33,534 nucleotides of DNA, taken from contig JAFIGC010000049.1 of assembly GCA_020831635.1 (NCBI GenBank), forward strand, positions 1 through 33,534, read 5' to 3'. Made by a program: the position numbers and the translations under genes. Within the stretch, counting starts at the first letter, position 1. Each line of letters begins with the position of its first letter. Origin of the DNA: Verrucomicrobiota bacterium. Its GTDB lineage: Bacteria; Verrucomicrobiota; Kiritimatiellia; SS1-B-03-39; UBA6053. Shown one piece after another: positions 6,216-14,723 of the stretch. The notes under the pieces are model-generated. The model saw only the letters and a program-made list of their open reading frames with translations, had not been told where the DNA came from and made no database searches.

Positions 6216-7823
6216 CTATTTACAACGACTCTTCATTTCCTTTGCTTGTTCGATAAGGCGGTCTAGGTCCTCGCTCATATACTGCCCCGAGGCGATTTTT
6301 GTGGCTGAGGCCAGCAGTTCCCGTTCTGGTTTCCGCTGTTCCGATATGCCGGTCAACACGAAAGGCATTTTATCAACCATCACCGCTTTGAAATGCTCAC
6401 GGTCGGGCCGGAAATAGTGCTTGAGCACGATGTCGACCGTCCTGTGGCCGGTAATGCGGCGCACCAGTTCCATGGGAACGCCCGCCGACAGGGCAATCGT
6501 TACAAAGGTAACCCGGAGGGCGTGCCAATCCCTGACGGAGGCGGCGTTTTTTCGGCCTTCTCCCTGCACATTGGTTACCTGACGAACCCGGTCGCGGATG
6601 CCCTGCCAGTTGGTTCGCCGGATTCGTTGATCCAATTGGTCTTCGATAACGCCCAAGTCGCCGCTGATCTGCCCCTTGCTGTATCCGAACCGTGCTCCGA
6701 TTTCCCGGTAACTGGCTCCACCCGTATAGGCACGCAAGACATTGACCATTCGTTCATGGCGCGGGCTGCCATCCCGGGTTATTTTGGATATGGCATCCAA
6801 TCCCAGTTCCTGGGCCGCCTCTGGTGTCAGCTCCGGCTCTTCCGGCAGCACCTCGTCACCGGCAAGGGCGGTGGCGACCAGTAATTTGAAACGTCGGGTC
6901 AGTTTCTGGCCTCCGGATTTCGTTTCAACCATTTTCGCCGCTTCGGGAAAGACATCGTTCGAAGTTTTTGGCTGTTGATCCAGGACTTCCAACAGGGGAC
7001 CGAAAATTGGAATTTCCAGCTTTTCGCGTGTTTTGCCTGTTTTGCAGTTGATCACACCCGCCTGCAAATCAACATCGGCCCAGCGCAGGCGGCAAACGTC
7101 GCCTTTCCGCATGCCCGTGCAGGCGGCGCAGACCACCAAAGGGTACAGTAGCTTGTCCTTGCGAGCCACTTCGAGTAGTTTTGTCAGCTCTTGCGTGGTA
7201 AAGGGTTTGCGGTGAATGGTCCCCGAGGTTTCGTCCCCCCGAAGACGGAGGTTTTGAAAGGGGTTGATTACACCTACGGGCAGAAACCTCGCAAATGCGC
7301 CACGGAGCAGGTTGATCGACTGGCGCACGGTTTCATCCGAGTAAGTCTCCTGCAAAGTCCGCAGGTGCTCGGCCACATCGAATTCCGTGACATCATGCAG
7401 ATAGATGGCGTTCCGGGGCGGCGTGTTCATAAAAGACTCAAAGCGGACGAATTTGCTGTCACAAGCATCGAGATGCGAGTCAGAGACCGGCCGGCTTCTG
7501 GGCATGCTTCGCCAGAGGCTCGGTAACTGCGACAGCTTCGCGTAGACAAGCTTGCGCCCGGTCTTGGATTCGATCAGTTTTTCCGTGAGATGTTCCGCGC
7601 GGCCCTTGCGTTGGGCCTCATCTTGGATTTCCGCCAATTTCCGCTGCGCCTGCTCCCGCGAACGTTCAAATGTCGGGCATCCCTGTTCTCGTAAATCCTC
7701 CGGTGGCGTTCCCTTCCATTTGATTCCCAGATTGACATCTTTCAGTTTTCCGTCCACGCTGTAACGCCCATAAAAATGGGGTCTCAAAGCACCGCTGGGA
7801 TTTCGTTTCAATCGTAAACTCAT
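6216..7823 (-). CDS. Tyrosine recombinase/integrase with an HTH-containing insertion
   Basis: The 535-residue protein has an SAM-like core-binding domain (about 95-200) and a tyrosine recombinase catalytic domain. Catalytic residues visible are Arg239 (CTGMRKGD), a Lys in the CKTGKTRE hairpin (261 or 264), His434 and Arg437 (DWHALR), His460 (ITGH) and the nucleophile Tyr470 (LKHYF). The distance from Arg239 to His434 is about 195 residues, roughly 100 more than usual. The extra part (about 315-425) contains an HTH-like stretch, YREIGARFGYSKGQISGDL. GGAGAC upstream supports the ATG. The gene points away from the tRNA-Pro fragment at 7973-8017, consistent with site-specific integration into tRNA-Pro. 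All catalytic residues are present, so the enzyme may be active. Confidence 0.92.
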   Translation of the reverse strand: MSLRLKRNPSGALRPHFYGRYSVDGKLKDVNLGIKWKGTPPEDLREQGCPTFERSREQAQRKLAEIQDEAQRKGRAEHLTEKLIESKTGRKLVYAKLSQLPSLWRSMPRSRPVSDSHLDACDSKFVRFESFMNTPPRNAIYLHDVTEFDVAEHLRTLQETYSDETVRQSINLLRGAFARFLPVGVINPFQNLRLRGDETSGTIHRKPFTTQELTKLLEVARKDKLLYPLVVCAACTGMRKGDVCRLRWADVDLQAGVINCKTGKTREKLEIPIFGPLLEVLDQQPKTSNDVFPEAAKMVETKSGGQKLTRRFKLLVATALAGDEVLPEEPELTPEAAQELGLDAISKITRDGSPRHERMVNVLRAYTGGASYREIGARFGYSKGQISGDLGVIEDQLDQRIRRTNWQGIRDRVRQVTNVQGEGRKNAASVRDWHALRVTFVTIALSAGVPMELVRRITGHRTVDIVLKHYFRPDREHFKAVMVDKMPFVLTGISEQRKPERELLASATKIASGQYMSEDLDRLIEQAKEMKSRCK

Positions 7824-7972
7824 GGTCGATACCGTCTCCTAACTCACTAAGACACACTATGCGACAGCCAGGCAAAAACCGCAAGCCAAAAGGGGACAAA
7901 ATAGGGGACACCTTGGCCTTTTTGGCATAAAATACCCTTATTTGTTAGTGTTTAATGCGGTTTCAACCTCGA

Positions 7973-8017
7973 TTCGGGTGCAAGAAGTCGCAGGTTCTAA
8001 TCCTGGCGCCCCGACCA
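7973..8017 (+). tRNA. 3' fragment of tRNA-Pro(CGG), probable attachment site
   Basis: The segment begins with the anticodon loop TTCGGGT (anticodon CGG), continues through the variable region and T-arm (GCAGG, TTCTAAT, CCTGG) and ends with the acceptor strand CGCCCCG, discriminator A and CCA. C1-G72 with A73, implied by the CGACCA end, is typical of bacterial tRNA-Pro. No 5' half is present: the bases before it do not pair with the anticodon stem or acceptor. A 3' tRNA fragment beside an integrase gene is the classic footprint of integration into a tRNA gene. The intact gene should lie at the other end, outside the window. Confidence 0.7.
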
Positions 8018-8063
8018 TCTATCTTCCACCCCACTCTGCGGCCGGCCGACAGGGTTCGAACCT

Positions 8064-8262
8064 GCGAAGCGGGTTTGAAACGGAAGCCGCGCAGCGGCTG
8101 GAGTAGGGCCGCACGAAGCTGCGGCAATGGAGCGAAGCGGAATGGCAAACGGAGCGAAGCGGAGTAGGCCCGCGCGAAGTCGCGGGAGGGCGAAGCCCGT
8201 CAAACGGAGCGAAGCGGAGTAGGGCCGCACGAAGCTGCGGCAATGGAGCGAAGCGGAATGGC
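8064..8262. repeat. Array of GAA-loop mini-hairpins with a duplicated 49-bp unit
   Basis: The heptamer GCGAAGC occurs six times (8064, 8090s within 8190-8196, 8132, 8154, 8209 and 8248; the copy at 8190 lies inside GGGCGAAGCCC). Longer hairpins are AGCCGC/GCGGCT (8085-8099), CCGCA/TGCGG (8109-8124 and again 8225-8240), CCCGCG/CGCGGG (8169-8186) and GGGC/GCCC (8188-8198). A 49-base unit at 8100-8148 is repeated exactly at 8216-8264. The array is bordered by tRNA-Pro T-arm-like sequence on both sides. Confidence 0.75.
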
Positions 8263-8281
8263 AATCCTGTCGCCCCGACCA
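8263..8281 (+). tRNA. Second, shorter 3' end of tRNA-Pro
   Basis: AATCCTGTCGCCCCGACCA matches the end of a tRNA-Pro T-arm and acceptor strand including CCA, and differs from the fragment at 7973-8017 at one position in the shared part. Nothing upstream continues the tRNA; the hairpin array abuts directly. It may be a remnant of an earlier insertion or the original host tRNA end displaced by the array. Confidence 0.55.
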
Positions 8282-8322
8282 TTTTTATTTCATAACCATT
8301 GGAAGGCTTTTCGAACGAGTTC

Positions 8323-8820
8323 TTACTCACTTAGGCGGGGCATGAGCGCGGGATTGGGACTTCGGTAGCTGACGATGCGGATGTCGAGGCCGAGGTGGAT
8401 GGTACGGCCCACGGCGTGCTGGATGGCATCGGCAATCCACTCCATGCGGTTGCCGAAGACCCCGCCGCCGAGAAGGGTAAGATAAACGCCCATTTCCGGG
8501 GTTTCGTTCGGTCCACACATCTCCAGCAAGTTGAATTGGGAGGCCACTTGGAAGAGGGCCCCGGCATTGGCCGGATCCGCGTGCAGGGATTGGGCGTCGG
8601 CCACGATCTCCCGACAGGTGGAGGGCAGGGGGTCGGGATTCAAGGCCTTTACCCTGGAGCGAAGTTCGACCAGCGACGGAATCTCCAATCGGCCAAAGGC
8701 GTGGGCCGCGCCATTGACCCGGGAGACCAGCCTCTCGTCCTCCACCTGCAAACCCTGCCGAACTTCGTCGGGGGATCGTTCGGGGAAACCAAAGAGTTGT
8801 TTGAAAAGGTCCGGGGTCAT
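8323..8820 (-). CDS. Uncharacterised protein, apparently internally deleted
   Basis: The ATG at 8820 gives 165 residues. The first part (MTPDLFKQLFGFPERSPDEV, LVSRVNGAAHAFGRLEIPSL, HADPANAGALFQVASQFNLLEM) and the last part (VYLTLLGGGVFGN, LDIRIVSYRSPNPAL) both resemble, from memory, conserved blocks of a larger uncharacterised family of about 350 residues with a macro-domain-like feel. In those proteins a long stretch lies between the two blocks; here they are joined directly at TPEMGVYL. The gene therefore looks shortened by an in-frame internal deletion and may be non-functional. It is the first chromosomal gene beside the element and ends about 40 bases from the tRNA remnant. Confidence 0.65.
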   Translation of the reverse strand: MTPDLFKQLFGFPERSPDEVRQGLQVEDERLVSRVNGAAHAFGRLEIPSLVELRSRVKALNPDPLPSTCREIVADAQSLHADPANAGALFQVASQFNLLEMCGPNETPEMGVYLTLLGGGVFGNRMEWIADAIQHAVGRTIHLGLDIRIVSYRSPNPALMPRLSE

Positions 8821-8947
8821 CCGGCACAGGGTAATTTTCAGCGGTTGAATCGACAAGCGTATTCTTTTCTAAAACTTCCTCATATCAGGGTCGGTTGACG
8901 GTAGAGCCCTCGCCGGGATTAGCGGGGATGTGTCAAGTTGTGTTGGT

Positions 8948-9610
8948 TTACACGGGCGGGCTGCCGTCGAGGGGGAGTTCGTCGAGGCGGGTGACGAGGC
9001 GGTCGGCGCCGGCGAGTTTGCCGCCGGGATGGGTGGTGAGGACGCCGACGGCTTTCATGCCCGCGGATTTGGCGGCTTGGATGCCGTGGTGGGCGTCTTC
9101 GAAGACGACGCAGTTTTCGGGGTCTGTCCCCGCTTTTCGGGCGGCGAGCAGGAAGACTTCGGGGTCGGGTTTGCCGCGGCGGACGTCTTCGGAACTGACG
9201 ATGTCTTGAAAATAGCGGTGGAATTGGAGGACATCGAGGATGGTTTCGACGTTGGCGAGATGGGGGGAGGTGCCGACCACGCAGGGGATGCCGGCCAGGT
9301 GCAGGCTTTGCAGGTAGGGCTCGACCCCGGGGAGGGGGGTGACGCCTTCGTCGCGGATGACTTCTCGGTAGAGGGATTCTTTGCGGAGGGAGAGGGCGCG
9401 GATACGGTAGGGGTCGGTGGTCCACCGGAGTATTTCGGGGATAATGACCTCGTTTCTCATGCCGAATCCGAGCAGAAAATGGTCCTCGGGAAGCGGGAAA
9501 CGGTTTTCCTCGGCGAGACGCTCCCAGGAGCGTTCGTGCGCGGCGGCGGAGTCGATAATGACCCCGTCCCAGTCAAACAGTGCGGCCCAAGGTTTCCTGC
9601 TGGCGGACAT
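8948..9610 (-). CDS. HAD-family phosphatase (beta-phosphoglucomutase-like)
   Basis: The 220-residue protein has the HAD motif I as FDWDGVIID (Asp13 and Asp15), motif II near VVGTSPH, motif III Lys in RRGKPDPEVFLLAA and motif IV in CVVFEDAHHGIQAAKSAG. An alpha-helical cap follows motif I, as in subfamily IA with a C1 cap. Such enzymes remove phosphate from sugar phosphates or nucleotides, or move it between positions; the substrate cannot be read from sequence. Its ATG lies three bases after the pyrG stop, so the two genes are co-transcribed. A link to nucleotide metabolism is possible but only inferred from this pairing. Confidence 0.88.
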   Translation of the reverse strand: MSASRKPWAALFDWDGVIIDSAAAHERSWERLAEENRFPLPEDHFLLGFGMRNEVIIPEILRWTTDPYRIRALSLRKESLYREVIRDEGVTPLPGVEPYLQSLHLAGIPCVVGTSPHLANVETILDVLQFHRYFQDIVSSEDVRRGKPDPEVFLLAARKAGTDPENCVVFEDAHHGIQAAKSAGMKAVGVLTTHPGGKLAGADRLVTRLDELPLDGSPPV

Positions 9611-9613
9611 GAA

Positions 9614-11327
<1,714 letters not shown>

Positions 11328-11428
11328 TACCACGCCCGTTGAGGGTTTCGACTGGTGATTCTCAGGTTACGGTGGGTTTGTAGGCGCCCGTTGGATTTCG
11401 TGCAAAGCGCATGACCCCGCGGCAAAAA

Positions 11429-13171
11429 TCACTGCCCGTCCTCGTCATCCACGTTCACTTCATCGAGGCCGACTTGTCGGTCGCGTTTCTTTTCTCCGCT
11501 TTTCGGTTCTTCGCGCCCCAGCTTCTTGGGTTTGATGCCGAAGTAGGGCTGCTGCATTTCCCGGGAAATGACTTTGCAGTGGCGGACCATGCGAATGAGG
11601 GCCAACAGGGTCTCGGTGTAATACAGACCAGCCAGGGGCTCTTCCAGATGATCGGCCACGCGCTGGTTGAAGCGTTTCATGGCCGTTTCGGCGTCCGCCA
11701 TAAAGACGTTCCGCATCGCCATCACTTTTTTGGCGCTGTTGTCATAATTTTTCCAACCCGGCTGCATGGCTTCGATCAGGGCGGTGAGGACTTCGTCGGC
11801 TTGTCCGATCAAGGTCCGCAGCGAGGCCACGGCTTCGTCGTCGAGTTTAACATGATCCTTGTTCAACCGTTTGCGCGTGAGGGTGGCCATGGATTCGATG
11901 TGGTCGCCGATCCGCTCGATGTTGGTGTTGATACGGACCAAATACTGGATCATCAGCGCCTGACGGCGGGACAAATATCTTCGGGTCAGGTCCGCGAGGT
12001 AGTCCCGGGTCGCCCCTTTGATTTCGTTGAGCACTTCCTCCTGCAGGAAAATGCGCCTGAACGCCTTGGGATCGTCTTCGATCTGCAATCTGCGGATCGT
12101 TTGCAAGCTGTTCTGACAAATCTCCAGGCAGCGGTTGAGTTCGGAGACCCCGGCATTCAAGGCCGACTCCGGCTGCGTGAGCAGGGCGGGTTCCAGAAAG
12201 CTGGACGTGGGCATGGCCTCGCGCGAAGGCGTGGCCCATCGCACCAAGCGTTCGTGGTAGGCGATGAACGGAAGCAGGGCCAAGCCCGCGACACCCATGA
12301 CCAACGTGTGGGCGTTGGCGGCCTGATGCACCAAATCCGAACTGGTCATTTCCACGGCCCGAAGAAACAGCGGTGCCAACAGCACCCCCAGCAACACATT
12401 GAAAAGATTGAAAAACAAATTGCCGATGGCGGTGCGCTTGGCTTCGATTCCGGTGCCAATACAGCCCAGCAACGCGGTGGCGCTGGTTCCGATGTGGGCG
12501 CCGAGAATGATGGGGTAGGCCTGTTGCAACGAGGTCATCATGCCCGATTCCAACATAACGAAGGCCATGCCGATCACGGCGCCACTGCTCTGCAGGATGC
12601 CGGTCACCAAGGTGGCGATGAGGATACCGACCAGCATTCCCCGGAAGGTGCCGCCATCAATGGCGAGCAAGTGTGGGGCAAGCTCTTCGCGGAACGCCCC
12701 CAGCACACTGCCCATGATGGACATGCCCAAAAACAACATGCCAAAGCCCATCAACGCCTTGCCCGCCTGATGCACCACGCCCCGGCTCACCACCAACTGC
12801 ACCGCGAAGCCCAAAAACAGAAACGCATACGCCAAATCGGTGAACCGAAAGGAGACGAGCTGCATGGCCAGGGTGGTGCCCAAGTTGAGGCCATAAAGAA
12901 TTGGCAGGGCTCCCGCGAAGGTCAAAATGCCGGCATTGACAAATCCAACCGTCATCACGCTGGAGGCGCTGCTGTGCATCCCCAGCCCCAAACCCGCGCC
13001 CAGCCCGTATCCAGTGAGCCGATTGTGGGTGGCTTTGGACAGGATTTTGCGGATGCGCGTCCCGGCGGCGTCCCGAAGGCCCGCGGTCATCATCCGCATC
13101 CCCTGAAGAAACAAAGCCAATCCGCCCAAAACCATAAAGGTAGCGGCGGGAATGCTAGGGTCTGTTGTCAT
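11429..13171 (-). CDS. Na/Pi-cotransporter family protein with PhoU-like domain
   Basis: The 580-residue membrane protein has two PNaS repeats, with HSSASS (66-71) in the first and QSSGAVIG (194-201) in the second, each in a membrane-embedded segment as expected for phosphate cotransporters (the first usually reads QSSSA, so Q is replaced by H here). About eight hydrophobic segments fill residues 1-320. A cytoplasmic helical PhoU-like part follows (about 345-555), with YLVRINTNIERIGDHIESMA as its clearest stretch, and a charged tail ends the protein. Proteins of this build import phosphate with sodium or influence phosphate homeostasis. The gene lies between the ectoine operon and pyrG with separate spacing on both sides. 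Confidence 0.9.
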   Translation of the reverse strand: MTTDPSIPAATFMVLGGLALFLQGMRMMTAGLRDAAGTRIRKILSKATHNRLTGYGLGAGLGLGMHSSASSVMTVGFVNAGILTFAGALPILYGLNLGTTLAMQLVSFRFTDLAYAFLFLGFAVQLVVSRGVVHQAGKALMGFGMLFLGMSIMGSVLGAFREELAPHLLAIDGGTFRGMLVGILIATLVTGILQSSGAVIGMAFVMLESGMMTSLQQAYPIILGAHIGTSATALLGCIGTGIEAKRTAIGNLFFNLFNVLLGVLLAPLFLRAVEMTSSDLVHQAANAHTLVMGVAGLALLPFIAYHERLVRWATPSREAMPTSSFLEPALLTQPESALNAGVSELNRCLEICQNSLQTIRRLQIEDDPKAFRRIFLQEEVLNEIKGATRDYLADLTRRYLSRRQALMIQYLVRINTNIERIGDHIESMATLTRKRLNKDHVKLDDEAVASLRTLIGQADEVLTALIEAMQPGWKNYDNSAKKVMAMRNVFMADAETAMKRFNQRVADHLEEPLAGLYYTETLLALIRMVRHCKVISREMQQPYFGIKPKKLGREEPKSGEKKRDRQVGLDEVNVDDEDGQ

Positions 13172-13261
13172 TTCTATTTCATTAGGCTTGTGTTAGGATT
13201 CTGTCAAGATTGCCGGCCCATGTCCTTTCGAAAAGCTATGTTGTGAAGGTAAGCTTGGTTG

Positions 13262-13345
13262 AAAAGAATAAGAAAGTGTGGGCGGGGGCAAAGGGGGACA
13301 GGAGCGCCGATTTCCGCATCGGCTGGGGCGAAGGGGGATGAAAGG
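13262..13345 (-). repeat. Intergenic repeat copy, inverted
   Basis: The minus strand carries CCCCTTCGCCCCAGCCGATG followed by CGGAAATCGGCGCTCCTGTC, matching 20814-20865 on the plus strand. It lies in the gap between the cotransporter and the aldehyde dehydrogenase genes. Confidence 0.65.
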
Positions 13346-13353
13346 CCTCTGGC

Positions 13354-14715
13354 TTACCCCACCCACACTTGTTGGGCGTTGACGAACTCTCGGATGCCGT
13401 GCGGACCCAATTCGCGCCCAAGCCCGGACCGTTTGATGCCGCCGCTGGGCAAACGGGGGTCGGTTTTGACGATTCCGTTGATGGCGACCTGCCCGGCTTC
13501 CAAATCCCGGGCCATGCGCTCGGCTTTTTCGGCGTCCGCCGTCCAAACCGACGCCGCGAGGCCGTAGGGGGTGTTGTTGGCAATTTCCAGGGCCTCCTTC
13601 TCCGAGGTGGCTTTCATCACCACGCCAATGGGCCCGAAGGTTTCTTCGCAGGCGGCGGTCATGTCTTGGGTGACATCCACGAGCAGGGTCACCGGATAGA
13701 AAAAGCCTTTGCCCTCGGGCAAGGTGCCGCCCAAGAGGCATCGTCCCCCTTGTCGAATGGTTTCGGTCAACTGCCGATGCAGGCTTTTCCGAAGGTCCTC
13801 GCGGGCAATGGGCCCCACTTGGGTGTCTTCTTCGGCGGGGTCGCCCATCTTGAGTGCGGCCAAACGCGCTTTGAATTTCTCCACGAAGGCATCGTAAACG
13901 GACGCTTCGACAATGATGCGCTTGGCGGCGATGCAGGATTGTCCGGCGTTGATGATGCGGGAGAGGGTCAGCACTTCGGCGGCTTTGTCCAAGTCCGCAT
14001 CCGCCAAAACCAGGCTGGGATCGGAGCCGCCCAGTTCGAAGACCCCCGGCTTCATGGCCTTGCCCGCGAGGGACGCCACCTGACTGCCGGCGGCGCTGGA
14101 ACCGGTCAGGGACACACCCCGGACCCGGTCATCGGAAAGCAATTCCGCGACTTGATCTTTGTCGATCCGCAGGTTTTGCATCAGCCCCGCCGGCGCGCCC
14201 GCACGCACAAAGCAATCCACAATCGCCTCCGCGCTGGCGGGAACGTGGGGATCGTGTTTCATCAAGCAGGCATTGCCCGCCATCAACGCCGGAGCGCAAA
14301 AGCGAAAGGCCAGCCAAAAGGGGGCATTCCACGGCAAAATCCCGAGAATGGGCCCCAGTGGAAGGTTTTGCACGTAACTCCGGGTCGCGTCCGAGGCGAT
14401 TGGGACGGGTGCCAAATACGCTTCCGCGTTTTCGGCGTAATGGCGGGCGCACCCCACCGATTTTTTCACTTCGCCGCGGCCTTCCCGGATGGGTTTGCCC
14501 ATTTCCAGGGTCATGACCTTGGCCAGCGCCTCTTCGTTCGCCTCCATGACATCGGCCACTTTGCTCAAAAGCGCGGCGCGTTCGGCGAAGGTGGTTTTCC
14601 GCCATTGGCCATAGGCTTCGAATGACGAGGCCAAGGCCCGGGACAGTTCGCCCGCCTCCATGAGCGGATATGGTTGCAGGGATTCTCCGGTGGTGGGATT
14701 GGTGGCTTGAAACAT
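13354..14715 (-). CDS. doeC: Aldehyde dehydrogenase, probable aspartate-semialdehyde dehydrogenase of ectoine degradation (DoeC-like)
   Basis: The 453-residue NAD(P)-dependent aldehyde dehydrogenase starts MFQATNPTTGESL, eight bases after the ectoine hydrolase stop. Catalytic residues are Cys261 (NAGQSCIAAKR), Glu227 (FELGGSDP) and Asn130 (PWN). The sequence resembles the succinate-semialdehyde dehydrogenase branch (GQSCIAAKR signature). DoeC of Halomonas belongs to the same superfamily and oxidises aspartate semialdehyde to aspartate, the last step of ectoine use, and the operon position supports this role. Substrate choice cannot be proved from motifs: succinate semialdehyde is the main alternative. 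The frame stays open upstream into the hydrolase gene, but conservation fixes this start. Confidence 0.88.
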   Translation of the reverse strand: MFQATNPTTGESLQPYPLMEAGELSRALASSFEAYGQWRKTTFAERAALLSKVADVMEANEEALAKVMTLEMGKPIREGRGEVKKSVGCARHYAENAEAYLAPVPIASDATRSYVQNLPLGPILGILPWNAPFWLAFRFCAPALMAGNACLMKHDPHVPASAEAIVDCFVRAGAPAGLMQNLRIDKDQVAELLSDDRVRGVSLTGSSAAGSQVASLAGKAMKPGVFELGGSDPSLVLADADLDKAAEVLTLSRIINAGQSCIAAKRIIVEASVYDAFVEKFKARLAALKMGDPAEEDTQVGPIAREDLRKSLHRQLTETIRQGGRCLLGGTLPEGKGFFYPVTLLVDVTQDMTAACEETFGPIGVVMKATSEKEALEIANNTPYGLAASVWTADAEKAERMARDLEAGQVAINGIVKTDPRLPSGGIKRSGLGRELGPHGIREFVNAQQVWVG

Positions 14716-14723
14716 GTGCGCTC

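Larger units (their letters stand above)
1..8017. mobile_element. Integrated element with tyrosine integrase, excisionase and replication protein (left end outside window)
   Basis: The segment carries a tyrosine recombinase next to a truncated tRNA-Pro 3' end, an excisionase-like HTH protein, a phage/plasmid-type replication protein, a palindrome-rich non-coding kilobase and a cassette of small overlapping genes with phage-type domains. Gene density, base composition and gene content differ sharply from the C-rich housekeeping genes to the right. The right boundary is placed at the CCA end of the tRNA fragment (8017). A second tRNA-like end at 8281 makes 8281 an alternative. No matching left attachment site is seen, so the element probably extends beyond base 1. 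Several broken frames suggest decay. No capsid or conjugation genes are visible, so phage, satellite or integrative plasmid cannot be told apart. Confidence 0.75.
7824..8322. other. Non-coding junction between element and chromosome
   Basis: The 499 bases hold no gene. From left to right there are the integrase upstream region with two copies of AGGGGACA about 11 bases apart (7892-7911, possible arm-type integrase sites), the tRNA-Pro 3' fragment, an inverted T-arm-like piece (8047-8066), the mini-hairpin array and a second tRNA-Pro 3' end (8263-8281). Frames through this stretch that give Arg-rich peptides are antisense to tRNA-like sequence and hairpins and are not genes. Confidence 0.6.

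Noticed and set aside
7973-8017. A complete tRNA gene at the element end
   Set aside because: The bases upstream do not form an acceptor, D-arm or 5' anticodon strand, so only the 3' part is present.
7963-8330. Arg-rich minus-strand frames over the tRNA remnants and hairpin array
   Set aside because: Peptides such as GARIRTCDFLHPNRG are typical false translations antisense to tRNA 3' ends.
11411-13246. A 611-codon plus-strand frame opposite the Na/Pi cotransporter
   Set aside because: It is antisense to a recognised membrane protein and rich in His, Gln and Gly without domains.
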